Assembly (NCBI GenBank): GCA_017881545.1
Contig: JADGQU010000180.1
Coordinates: 1 to 5,717 of the forward strand
Length of the DNA stretch: 5,717 nt
DNA from: Gemmatimonadaceae bacterium
GTDB taxonomy: Bacteria > Gemmatimonadota > Gemmatimonadetes > Gemmatimonadales > Gemmatimonadaceae
Direction: 5' to 3'
Under the pieces are notes generated by a model that made no database searches, had not been told where the DNA came from, and saw only the letters and a list, made by a program, of their open reading frames with translations. How positions within the stretch are numbered: the stretch's first letter is position 1; every line of letters begins with the position of its first letter. The translations under genes and the position numbers were made by a program. Positions 1 through 5,627 of this stretch are shown piece by piece.

Positions 1-400
1 CGCCCGCATCGAGGAAGAGTACCTGACCGGGGCGGACACGCAGCCGGTCCACCTGTCGCTCGAACTGGCGCGCGAGGACTACGAACAGATGATCGCGCCG
101 TACGTGGAAGAGACCCTGCAGGCCATTCATTTCTGTCTCGACCGGTACCGTGATGAGCCGCTCGACCTCTTCCGCCGCGTGACCCGGCCACTGCGTGACT
201 ATTTCAACGCGAGGCGGCGAGATGTCGGGATACGCGTCGACCGGCAGTCTGAAGAGTGACCACACGCCGACAACGACGAGAGCAATCGTGAGAACGGTGA
301 CGAGGATCGGTTGCGCCAGCGCCGCTGTGACGATTCTGTGAACGCTATTCGATTTCACCGCGAACGGCTGCGGCTCGTGCTGATCTATCGGCGCACTCAC
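1..400 (-). CDS. Heavy-metal efflux RND pump, inner-membrane subunit (CusA/CzcA family), N-terminal part only
   Basis: This is the start of the proton-driven inner-membrane transporter of a tripartite metal-efflux pump. The first ~93 residues fit the HME-RND family: a short cytoplasmic lead, TM1 at about residues 28-50 (ALAQPILVTV... to VGVWSLF), then the conserved LPVDAYPDISPPRVEI and WPGHAAEEVERLITVPVETE blocks that open the periplasmic porter domain. The chosen start is GTG at 398-400. It overlaps the TGA of the adaptor gene as GTGA and has GGAG 5 nt upstream, so translation is probably coupled. Family members are about 1,000-1,050 residues, so most of the protein is missing. The frame stays open to the window edge, but after N92-G93 (about base 122) the expected continuation is lost and Hsp70-like coding appears on the other strand. 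The TM4 residues that predict metal specificity are not visible. Confidence 0.8.
   Translation of the reverse strand, partial: MSAPIDQHEPQPFAVKSNSVHRIVTAALAQPILVTVLTIALVVVGVWSLFRLPVDAYPDISPPRVEIVTQWPGHAAEEVERLITVPVETEMNGLQGLFHVRRDHLFVVLARQFERQVDRLRVRPGQVLFLDAG
2..259 (+). pseudogene. Hsp70/DnaK-like chaperone, internal fragment (recognisable part 2-121)
   Basis: Frame 2 is open from the window edge to a TGA at 257-259. Its first 40 residues resemble an Hsp70-family protein around the end of the ATPase domain: an acidic strand and threonine (EEEYLTG), then PVHLSLELAREDYEQMI, then APYVEETLQ. This matches the family pattern of a beta strand, an L-x-R-x-x-[FY]-E-x-x-I motif and a P-x-V-x-x-T-L helix. 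Third codon positions here are nearly all G/C, as in a real gene. After residue 40 (base 121) the resemblance stops, because the following DNA is the antisense of an RND pump gene, so residues 41-85 are almost certainly not native. The ATPase catalytic motifs lie upstream of the window and cannot be checked. It could be a DnaK-like paralogue rather than DnaK itself. The fragment assignment is by pattern recall, not a search. Confidence 0.55.
113..124. other. Junction between two oppositely oriented gene fragments, on palindrome CCTGCAGG
   Basis: Left of this point the coding signal is Hsp70-like on the + strand. Right of it, it is an RND pump on the minus strand. Both protein resemblances end within the same dozen bases: the Hsp70 side at residues T-L-Q (113-121) and the pump side at N-G (122-127). 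The 8-bp palindrome CCTGCAGG sits at 115-122. A palindrome reads the same on both strands, so it could serve as the crossover of a false assembly join or of a real inversion. The exact breakpoint cannot be fixed from the sequence alone. Confidence 0.5.
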
Positions 401-1563
401 TGACTCTCCGCGAACTGCAGGAACAGCGCGCCCTCAGTCACAACTTTGTCACCAGCCGTGAGGCCGGTCAGGACCTGGTAGCCGTCTCCGACGCGTGGGC
501 CGAGCGTAATCTGCCGCCGGTTGAATCCTCCCGTCGGAAGTGCCACGAACACGAATGGAAGATTCTCCTCGTTCCTGAGCACGGCGGATGTCGGCACGAG
601 GAATCCCGATTGTTGCGCATCCGCCTGGATCGCCACTCGCACGAACATGTCGCGCTTGAGAACGCCGCTCGGATTCGGCGCCACGATCCGCACCGCCGTC
701 GCCTTGGTATTCGGATCGACGAGATCCGCGACATTGTCGACTATTCCGGGAACGGGGTATTTGCCCGCATCCGTGGTTATCGTGGCGGCCGCGCCTTTGC
801 GGACCGCCGCCAGATCCTGCTCGAACACGTTTGCCGTCACCCACATCGACGACACGTCTGCAACCGTGAAGGTCGGAGTCGTGCCCGCCTGCAAAAGTTG
901 TCCGGGATTGATCAGTTTTTCGACGACTGTGCCGCTTATCGGCGCACGAATGACTGCTTCGACCGGCCCCACGGATTTCCCGGCCTGAATTGCCGCGATG
1001 GTCGCGGCATCGACGCCGAGCGCATGCAGCTGCTGGAGCGAAGCATCACGGTCGGCGGCGGCGGCGGCGGCATCCGTCTGCGCCTGTTCGACATCACGGT
1101 GCGCGATTGCATCCGTCTTGAATAACTCCTCGTCGAGCGCGGCGACGCGGGAAAGCTGTCGGTACGACGATTCCGCTTTGCGAAACGCGGCCACAGCCGC
1201 GGCGAAATCCGGGGACGAGACTGTGGCGAGCGCAGAACCTCGAGCAACCTGAGCGCCGAGGGGAACCAGAATCCGCGACACCGGGCCGGAGACGGGAGCC
1301 AGCACCTGCGTCGAGTGATCACCGTTGAACGCAACAGTGCCAGTCGTCGATACCACCGGCCTGAAAACGGACAGCACTACCGGTATGACATGGAGTCGAG
1401 CGCGTTGCGCCGCCGGAATCGTGAAGCCCGCTTCGGGCCCTGCGGCGCTGTCGGCATCCGGAGGCTTGGCGTCGGTCCGCGCGCAGGCGGTGATTACCGT
1501 CGCGCCGACAATGAGACTCCGCCGCGCGTAACCTCCGCATTTGATCAGAACATCGTTTCGCAT
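397..1563 (-). CDS. RND efflux periplasmic adaptor lipoprotein (CusB/CzcB/HlyD family)
   Basis: This is the membrane-fusion subunit that bridges the RND pump and the outer-membrane channel in the periplasm (388 aa, normal for the family). The start is ATG at 1561-1563: AAAGG lies 7 nt upstream and the upstream gene stops 10 nt away. An in-frame ATG at 1599 would sit inside the upstream gene and lacks this support. The N-terminus has R14-R15, a hydrophobic run and lipobox VITAC with Cys27, so it is probably lipidated. Domains in order: lipoyl half-motif (about 87-112, VLAPVSGPVSRIL), helical hairpin with an Ala-rich stretch (about 119-196), second lipoyl half (about 204-236, IRAPISGTVVEKLINPGQ), beta-barrel (about 237-313, SSMWVTANVFEQDLAAVRKG) and membrane-proximal domain (about 322-383). 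I see no Met/His-rich metal-binding N-terminus, so copper versus zinc, cobalt or nickel is undecided. It lies between the channel and pump genes in one operon. Confidence 0.93.
   Translation of the reverse strand: MRNDVLIKCGGYARRSLIVGATVITACARTDAKPPDADSAAGPEAGFTIPAAQRARLHVIPVVLSVFRPVVSTTGTVAFNGDHSTQVLAPVSGPVSRILVPLGAQVARGSALATVSSPDFAAAVAAFRKAESSYRQLSRVAALDEELFKTDAIAHRDVEQAQTDAAAAAADRDASLQQLHALGVDAATIAAIQAGKSVGPVEAVIRAPISGTVVEKLINPGQLLQAGTTPTFTVADVSSMWVTANVFEQDLAAVRKGAAATITTDAGKYPVPGIVDNVADLVDPNTKATAVRIVAPNPSGVLKRDMFVRVAIQADAQQSGFLVPTSAVLRNEENLPFVFVALPTGGFNRRQITLGPRVGDGYQVLTGLTAGDKVVTEGALFLQFAESQ
1053..1070. repeat. (CGG)6 trinucleotide tract within the adaptor gene
   Basis: Six uninterrupted CGG units lie inside the adaptor coding sequence and encode the six-alanine run in its helical hairpin. 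The tract stays in frame, so a length change of one unit would add or remove one alanine without a frameshift. It is probably just an alanine-rich helix in GC-rich DNA. Confidence 0.8.
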
Positions 1564-1573
1564 TGGGAGGCCT

Positions 1574-2878
1574 TTAATGGATGGTGTCGAGAGGAACACT
1601 CACCGCGCGTTCGAGCTCGTAGCGCGAGATGTTCGCTGCGGCGAGAGCGTCGGCGTATTGACTCTCGGCGTCGAGCAGCGTCCGCCGCGCGTCGAGCACC
1701 TCCAACGCCGACGAGCCGCCAAGGGTATAGCTCGCGGAGGCGGCGCGATAAGCCGCGCGCGCGGAAGGAAGGAGCTGGTCGCGGATGAAAACCGCCTGCT
1801 GGAGCGCGATACGCGCGGTCGCGTAGGAGTCGCGAAGGTCCTGCGTCACCGCCGCGCGCAGGTCGCGCTCCGAGGCCGCAAGCTCCCTCTCCCGAAAGCT
1901 CGATTCCGCGATCTGGCCGCGTGTATGCTGCCAGAAGAAAATTGGGAGCGGGAACGCCAGCCCGGTCGAAAAGAGCGCGGGATCCGGCAGGTTGTAGTCA
2001 CGGTTGACGCTGAGCGTGAGATCGGGCAGCCAGAACTGCTTTGCGAGCGACGTGGCAGCCCGGGCCCCCTGTCTCTGCGCCGCTATCGACGCCAGCTCGG
2101 GGCGCGCCTCGAGACCGACTGCGACGAGGCGGTCGAGCGATGGCAGGCTGTCGGGTACAACGAGCGAATCCGTTGGCAGGACTGCAACGCCCATCGGCCC
2201 TCCCAGCAAGCGATCGAGAGCAGAGCCCGCGTTCTGCACATCGAGTGCGTTGGTCAGCAGCTGATTTGACGCCTGCGCGACTTCGACTGTGGCTTTGATT
2301 ACATCGAGCTTTGCCGCTGTTCCGGCGTTGAAGCGCGCCTCGGTCCTCTTCAGGAAATCACGCGCCAGAGTCTCGGCGTCAGTCAGGTCCGCGCGATGCT
2401 TCAGCGCGACGAGGAGCGAGTCATATGCCTCCGCAGTCTGCGCAGCGACAAGCTGGCGCTGCAGCTGGTAGGAAAGCTCCGCGGACTGGACATCCGACTG
2501 CGCGATTTTTCCCTGAAGCCGGAGCTTGTTGGGAAACGGAACGACGAGACCCACACCGAGATTCTTCTGACCGTTGGTGCCCGACCGGAAAACCCCTCGC
2601 TGCTGATCGAGAGACGCGATCACGGCTGGATCCGGAAGTGAAACGGCTTCTACCTTTCTGCCTTTGGCTTCCCCGATTTGGGCGCGGGCGATCTCGAGCT
2701 GTGGATTGTGCGCGAGCGCCAGCGCGATCGCCTCGCGACGTGACAGTCTCGCCGAATCAGGCGGCTGCGACGCTACCAGCCTCGATATGGAATCGGATCG
2801 GGCCGTTTGTGCAGGTTGTTGGGCTTGGAGCGCACCGGCGAAGAACGCCAGCGCGATCGTTGACCGTGTGAAATGCAT
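1574..2878 (-). CDS. Outer-membrane efflux channel, TolC/CusC (OEP) family
   Basis: This is the outer-membrane exit duct of the tripartite pump (434 aa, usual for the family). The start ATG at 2876-2878 is followed by a clear signal peptide: charged MHFTR, hydrophobic IALAFFAGAL, and cleavage probably just after A19. There is no lipobox Cys, unlike E. coli CusC, so it is not expected to be lipidated. The two internal OEP repeats are visible at about residues 45-240 and 250-430. Each has a helix with the family's G-x-x-[AS]-x-L-[DE]-V pattern: FNAGTAAKLDVIKATVEVAQ at about 183-202 and GGSSALEVLDARRTLLDAE at about 387-405. FPLPIF (309-314) marks a strand of the second repeat. GGGGAG lies only 3 nt before the ATG and falls in the 3' arm of a hairpin (see 2885-2934). 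It is followed by the adaptor gene after 10 nt, giving channel-adaptor-pump order as in cus operons but without a cusF-like gene. Confidence 0.93.
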   Translation of the reverse strand: MHFTRSTIALAFFAGALQAQQPAQTARSDSISRLVASQPPDSARLSRREAIALALAHNPQLEIARAQIGEAKGRKVEAVSLPDPAVIASLDQQRGVFRSGTNGQKNLGVGLVVPFPNKLRLQGKIAQSDVQSAELSYQLQRQLVAAQTAEAYDSLLVALKHRADLTDAETLARDFLKRTEARFNAGTAAKLDVIKATVEVAQASNQLLTNALDVQNAGSALDRLLGGPMGVAVLPTDSLVVPDSLPSLDRLVAVGLEARPELASIAAQRQGARAATSLAKQFWLPDLTLSVNRDYNLPDPALFSTGLAFPLPIFFWQHTRGQIAESSFRERELAASERDLRAAVTQDLRDSYATARIALQQAVFIRDQLLPSARAAYRAASASYTLGGSSALEVLDARRTLLDAESQYADALAAANISRYELERAVSVPLDTIH

Positions 2879-2884
2879 GAGCTC

Positions 2885-2934
2885 CCCAGAGAATTTTGAC
2901 TAACCACTGAACGACGTGTTCAGGATTCTCTGGG
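2885..2934 (-). promoter_or_regulatory. Nested hairpin covering the ribosome-binding site of the outer-membrane channel gene
   Basis: A perfect 10-bp inverted repeat (2885-2894 with 2925-2934) encloses a second inverted repeat, CTGAAC/GTTCAG (2907-2912 with 2918-2923), with a 5-nt loop. In the minus-strand mRNA the 5' arm is formed by the last codons (…P-R-E-S) of the small upstream gene. Its TGA stop (2920-2922) lies in the inner stem, and the 3' arm overlaps the GGGG of the GGGGAG before the next start codon. A ribosome finishing the small gene would open the 5' arm and free that site, so this looks like a translational-coupling element. No T-run follows on either strand, which argues against an intrinsic terminator. 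Structure seen directly; function inferred. Confidence 0.55.
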
Positions 2935-3276
2935 CGGTGCTCGGCAGGAGTTGGGAGAGTTTTGTGCGCCGGCGGCGCGATCGAGGGAACTCCACGAGAT
3001 GACCAGGTGCGAGCTGGACGCGCTCGGGAGCGGCGGCGCAGCGAGACTTACATTGGCATGGAACGAGAGGGCGGCACACGTCGCGCATGTCGCTTCGTTG
3101 TGCCCGCGATGCAAGTCGATGCCGCTCCGCTCGGTGTGCGAGACGGCACTGGATTCGTCGCGTGCCAGCGTGAGCGACGCGCCCGATAATCCGAGCTGCC
3201 CTGCCACGGCAAGCACCGTGGCGAGCAAGCGCAGGCGCCACACCGGGCCGCGACATATCGAGCGAACAAGGTTCAT
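2920..3276 (-). CDS. Small secreted or membrane-anchored protein with H-x2-H-N-x3-C-x2-C motif (DUF2946-like style)
   Basis: This is a 118-aa protein of unproven function, first in the metal-efflux operon. I chose ATG at 3274-3276. The frame runs further up to 3357, but the extension adds a non-hydrophobic tail that would bury the signal sequence and run into the maeB leader. From the chosen start there is a basic N-terminus (R5, R9, R14, R16) and a hydrophobic stretch at about 17-37, consistent with a signal peptide or anchor. Then come H56-x2-H59-N60-x3-C64-x2-C67 and H73, a compact set of possible metal ligands. The C-terminus is Ser/Ala/Pro-rich and ends near CRAPPRES. A CxxC followed by a terminal RAPP-like motif recalls small DUF2946-type proteins found near metal transporters; that resemblance is from memory. 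No strong Shine-Dalgarno is seen. The stop codon lies inside the hairpin before the channel gene. A metal-binding or sensing role is inference. Confidence 0.65.
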   Translation of the reverse strand: MNLVRSICRGPVWRLRLLATVLAVAGQLGLSGASLTLARDESSAVSHTERSGIDLHRGHNEATCATCAALSFHANVSLAAPPLPSASSSHLVISWSSLDRAAGAQNSPNSCRAPPRES

Positions 3277-3309
3277 CTGTGGCTTAAGGTACCCTGTCAG
3301 GACCAAAAA

Positions 3310-3329
3310 GGTAGCACGGTAGGTAGCAC
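3310..3329. repeat. 8-bp direct repeat GGTAGCAC-GGTA-GGTAGCAC
   Basis: Two perfect copies of GGTAGCAC (3310-3317 and 3322-3329) are spaced by 4 bp that repeat their first half, GGTA. The 12-bp period puts the copies on nearly the same face of the helix. The position, mid-way between two divergent genes, suits an operator bound by a dimer with tandem half-sites, as OmpR-type response regulators do. No known box is recognised, so the regulator is unknown. Confidence 0.4.
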
Positions 3330-3340
3330 TTGGGTCGCGC

Positions 3341-3359
3341 ACATGGCATTTTTCCATGT
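3341..3359 (+). promoter_or_regulatory. Inverted repeat ACATGG-N7-CCATGT just upstream of maeB start
   Basis: A perfect 6-bp inverted repeat with a 7-nt loop (CATTTTT) ends three bases before the maeB ATG at 3363. In RNA it would form a small hairpin directly upstream of the start codon. In DNA it could be a protein-binding site. The place normally taken by a Shine-Dalgarno sequence is occupied by this hairpin. Confidence 0.4.
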
Positions 3360-3366
3360 TCCATGA
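3343..3366 (+). CDS. Possible 7-codon leader peptide overlapping maeB start (ATGA)
   Basis: ATG at 3343-3345 opens the reading M-A-F-F-H-V-P, and its TGA at 3364-3366 overlaps the maeB ATG (3363-3365) as ATGA. Such overlaps often couple translation of two frames. Its own start lies in the left arm of the hairpin and has no clear ribosome-binding site. It may be chance, since a 7-codon frame carries no coding statistics. Confidence 0.2.
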   Translation: MAFFHVP

Positions 3367-5627
3367 AGCGTGAAGATGCTCTCGACTACCACTCGTCCGG
3401 CCGCCCCGGAAAGATCGCGGTAGTTCCGACCAAGCCCCTCAACAACCAGCGCGATCTCGCACTCGCCTACTCCCCCGGAGTGGCGGTGCCCTGCCTCGAG
3501 ATCAAGGCGACTCCGGACGACGTCTACAAGTACACCGCCAAAGGCAATCTCGTCGGGGTCGTCACCAACGGCACCGCGGTGCTCGGACTCGGCAACATTG
3601 GGGCGCTGGCGGCCAAGCCGGTGATGGAAGGCAAGGCAAATCTCTTCAAGCAGTTCGCCGATCTCGATGTGTTCGACCTCGAGGTCGGCTCCGAGAATCC
3701 CGAAGATGTAATCAGGTTCTGCCAGCTGCTCGAGCCAACCGTCGGCGGAATCAATCTCGAGGACATTAAAGCACCCGATTGCTTCTACATCGAGGAGACG
3801 CTCCGGAAGACGATGAAGATTCCCGTCTTCCACGACGACCAGCACGGCACGGCCATCATCTCCGGCGCGGCGCTGCTGAACGGGCTCGAATGTGTGGGGA
3901 AGAAAATCGAAAAGGTCCGCGTCGTCTTCTCCGGAGCGGGCGCAGCCGCGATATCCACCGCCGAGCACTATGTCCGGCTCGGAGTGCTTCGCGAGAACAT
4001 ACTCATGGCCGACCGGCGGGGCGTGATCTACGAGGGCCGGCCCGGCGAGATGGATCCGTACAAGGCTAAATTTGCGAACAAGACAAAAGCGCGAACAATT
4101 GCCGACGCCCTCGTCGGCGCGGATGTCTTTGTCGGACTCTCCGCGGCGGGTGCGATCACGGGCGAGATGGTCGCGAAGATGGCGAAGAGACCCATCGTCT
4201 TCGCTCTCGCCAATCCCGAGCCGGAGATTCTGCCGGAGCAGGTGCGCGCGGTACGCTCCGACGCGATCATCGCCACCGGCCGCAGCGACTTCCCCAATCA
4301 GGTCAACAACGTGCTCGGCTTTCCGTTCATCTTCCGCGGAGCGCTCGATGTGCGCGCGACGCAGGTGAACGAGGAGATGAAGATGGCGGCGACGCGCGCG
4401 CTCGCCGCGCTGGCGAAGGAAGACGTTCCCGATAGCGTGTCGCGGCTGTACGGATTGCGTTCCGTAAAATTCGGTCCTGAATACCTGATCCCCTTCGCCT
4501 TCGATCCGCGCGTTTTGCTCTGGGTGGCGCCCGCGGTCGCCTGGGCAGCCGTCGCAAGCGGCGTCGCGAAAGAGATGATCGACCTCGAGCACTACCGCGA
4601 GCAGCTGGAGGCGCGGCTGGGCCGGGCCCGTGGGATCATGCGCGGGATCATCAACCGCGCGGTGCGCGACCCGAAGCGCATCGTATTTCCCGAGGGCGAG
4701 GAACCGAACATCATCCGCGCCGCGCGGATGATCGTCGATGAGGGCATCGGCTCTCCCATTCTTCTCGGCCAGCGCGTCAACATCGAGCGTGTCGCCGCCG
4801 AAGGGCACGTCTCGCTGCGCGACATCCTTATCGAGGACCCCGGGAAATCGGAGAGGCGCGATAAGTACGCGGATTTTCTGTGGAAGCGCCGCCAGCGCAA
4901 AGGGCTCAGCCATGGCGAAGCGCATCAGCTCCTATTCAACGGGAACTACTTCGGATCCGTAATGGTTGCATGCGGCGATGCGGACGCGCTCCTCTCCGGA
5001 GTTGGCATGCACTACCCCGAGACCATTCGTCCCGCGCTCCAGGTCATCGGCCCGCATCCCAAAGCCGAGATCGTGAGCGGCCTCTACATGCTCGTCTTCG
5101 AGAAGCACGTCATCTTCTGCGGAGACACGACCGTCAACATCGATCCGACCGCGGAGCAATTGGCGCAGATAGCCTACTCCGCCGGCCAGATCGTTCAGAC
5201 TTTCGGCATCACGCCCAAGATCGCGATGCTGTCGTTCTCCAACTTCGGGTCCGTTCGTCATCCGGAGGCGGAGAAAGTCGCACGAGCGGTCGCAATTTTG
5301 AGGAAGCGCGACCCCGCGCTCGTCGTCGATGGCGAGATGCAGGCGGACACCGCGATGGACGAGAACATCCTCCGCTCGGCCTACCCGTTCAGCATGCTCA
5401 AGGAGCGGGCAAACGTACTGATCTTCCCCAACCTGAGCGCGGGAAACATCGCTTACAAGCTCCTGCACCATCTCGGTGGCGCCACCAAGATCGGACCGAT
5501 CCTGCTGGGTATGAATCTTCCCGTGCACGTACTGGAGCAGGGCGCTGACGTACAGGATATCGTGAACATGGCTGCTGTCGCGGTTATCGATGCGCAGCAG
5601 CGGATCAACGAGGGGAAGGACACGTAA
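3363..5627 (+). CDS. maeB: Malic enzyme, MaeB type, with C-terminal phosphotransacetylase-like domain
   Basis: This cytoplasmic enzyme oxidatively decarboxylates malate to pyruvate and CO2 with reduction of NAD(P). It has 754 aa, close to E. coli MaeB. I chose ATG 3363 because MKREDALDYHSSGRPGKI aligns with the usual MaeB N-terminus; a TTG at 3330 would add 11 residues. N-terminal malic domain: PTKPL, AYSPGVAVPC (Tyr36 candidate catalytic residue), NGTAVLGLGNIGALAAKPVM followed by Lys91 (candidate base), and metal-ligand blocks NLEDIKAP (E133, D134) and FHDDQHGTA (D158/D159). The nucleotide-binding fold has SGAGAAA at about 190-196, then GRSDFPNQVNNVLGFPFIFR. From about residue 425 comes the PTA-like domain (RIVFPEGEEPNIIRAARM). 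In known MaeB proteins it is regulatory, binds acetyl-CoA and is not a working transacetylase. NAD versus NADP preference cannot be read with confidence. It overlaps the next gene by one base. Confidence 0.96.
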   Translation: MKREDALDYHSSGRPGKIAVVPTKPLNNQRDLALAYSPGVAVPCLEIKATPDDVYKYTAKGNLVGVVTNGTAVLGLGNIGALAAKPVMEGKANLFKQFADLDVFDLEVGSENPEDVIRFCQLLEPTVGGINLEDIKAPDCFYIEETLRKTMKIPVFHDDQHGTAIISGAALLNGLECVGKKIEKVRVVFSGAGAAAISTAEHYVRLGVLRENILMADRRGVIYEGRPGEMDPYKAKFANKTKARTIADALVGADVFVGLSAAGAITGEMVAKMAKRPIVFALANPEPEILPEQVRAVRSDAIIATGRSDFPNQVNNVLGFPFIFRGALDVRATQVNEEMKMAATRALAALAKEDVPDSVSRLYGLRSVKFGPEYLIPFAFDPRVLLWVAPAVAWAAVASGVAKEMIDLEHYREQLEARLGRARGIMRGIINRAVRDPKRIVFPEGEEPNIIRAARMIVDEGIGSPILLGQRVNIERVAAEGHVSLRDILIEDPGKSERRDKYADFLWKRRQRKGLSHGEAHQLLFNGNYFGSVMVACGDADALLSGVGMHYPETIRPALQVIGPHPKAEIVSGLYMLVFEKHVIFCGDTTVNIDPTAEQLAQIAYSAGQIVQTFGITPKIAMLSFSNFGSVRHPEAEKVARAVAILRKRDPALVVDGEMQADTAMDENILRSAYPFSMLKERANVLIFPNLSAGNIAYKLLHHLGGATKIGPILLGMNLPVHVLEQGADVQDIVNMAAVAVIDAQQRINEGKDT
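5612..5620 (+). promoter_or_regulatory. Ribosome-binding site for the gene starting at 5627
   Basis: GGGGAAGGA lies within the last codons of maeB, ending 6 nt before the ATG at 5627-5629. It supports that start and shows that the second gene is translated from the maeB transcript. Confidence 0.7.

Larger units (their letters stand above)
3277..3362. promoter_or_regulatory. Divergent intergenic region between the efflux operon and maeB
   Basis: These 86 bp must hold the promoters for both the leftward efflux operon and the rightward maeB unit, since no other gap exists. No convincing sigma-70 -35/-10 pair stands out on either strand. TACCCT (3290-3295, +) and its overlapping minus-strand counterpart TACCTT are at best weak -10-like hexamers. 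The region contains the direct repeat, inverted repeat and mini-ORF listed separately. Confidence 0.5.

Noticed and set aside
1053..1070. (CGG)6 tract as a phase-variable repeat
   Set aside because: Unit changes keep the frame, so it could not switch the gene off. It is explained by an Ala run in GC-rich DNA.
1564..1599. Upstream ATG at 1599 as start of the adaptor gene
   Set aside because: It would overlap the channel gene by 26 bases. ATG 1563 has AAAGG at 7 nt and puts a clean lipoprotein signal with Cys27 at the N-terminus.
1541..2269. Long + strand open frame (242 aa) opposite the channel gene
   Set aside because: It is antisense to a well-recognised OEP-family gene, has no recognisable domain or signal, and is rich in Arg as expected for a shadow frame in GC-rich DNA.
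2885..2934. Hairpin between the small gene and the channel gene as an intrinsic terminator
   Set aside because: No T-run follows the stem on either strand, and the minus-strand 3' side runs straight into a start codon.
3277..3357. Upstream in-frame start at 3357 for the small protein (145 aa version)
   Set aside because: It would place 27 largely non-hydrophobic residues ahead of the signal-like segment and extend across the whole divergent promoter region to the maeB start.
3297..4925. Minus-strand open frame of 542 aa opposite maeB
   Set aside because: It is the mirror of a highly GC3-biased gene, rich in Asp/His/Arg/Gly with no family resemblance. maeB on the other strand is unambiguous.
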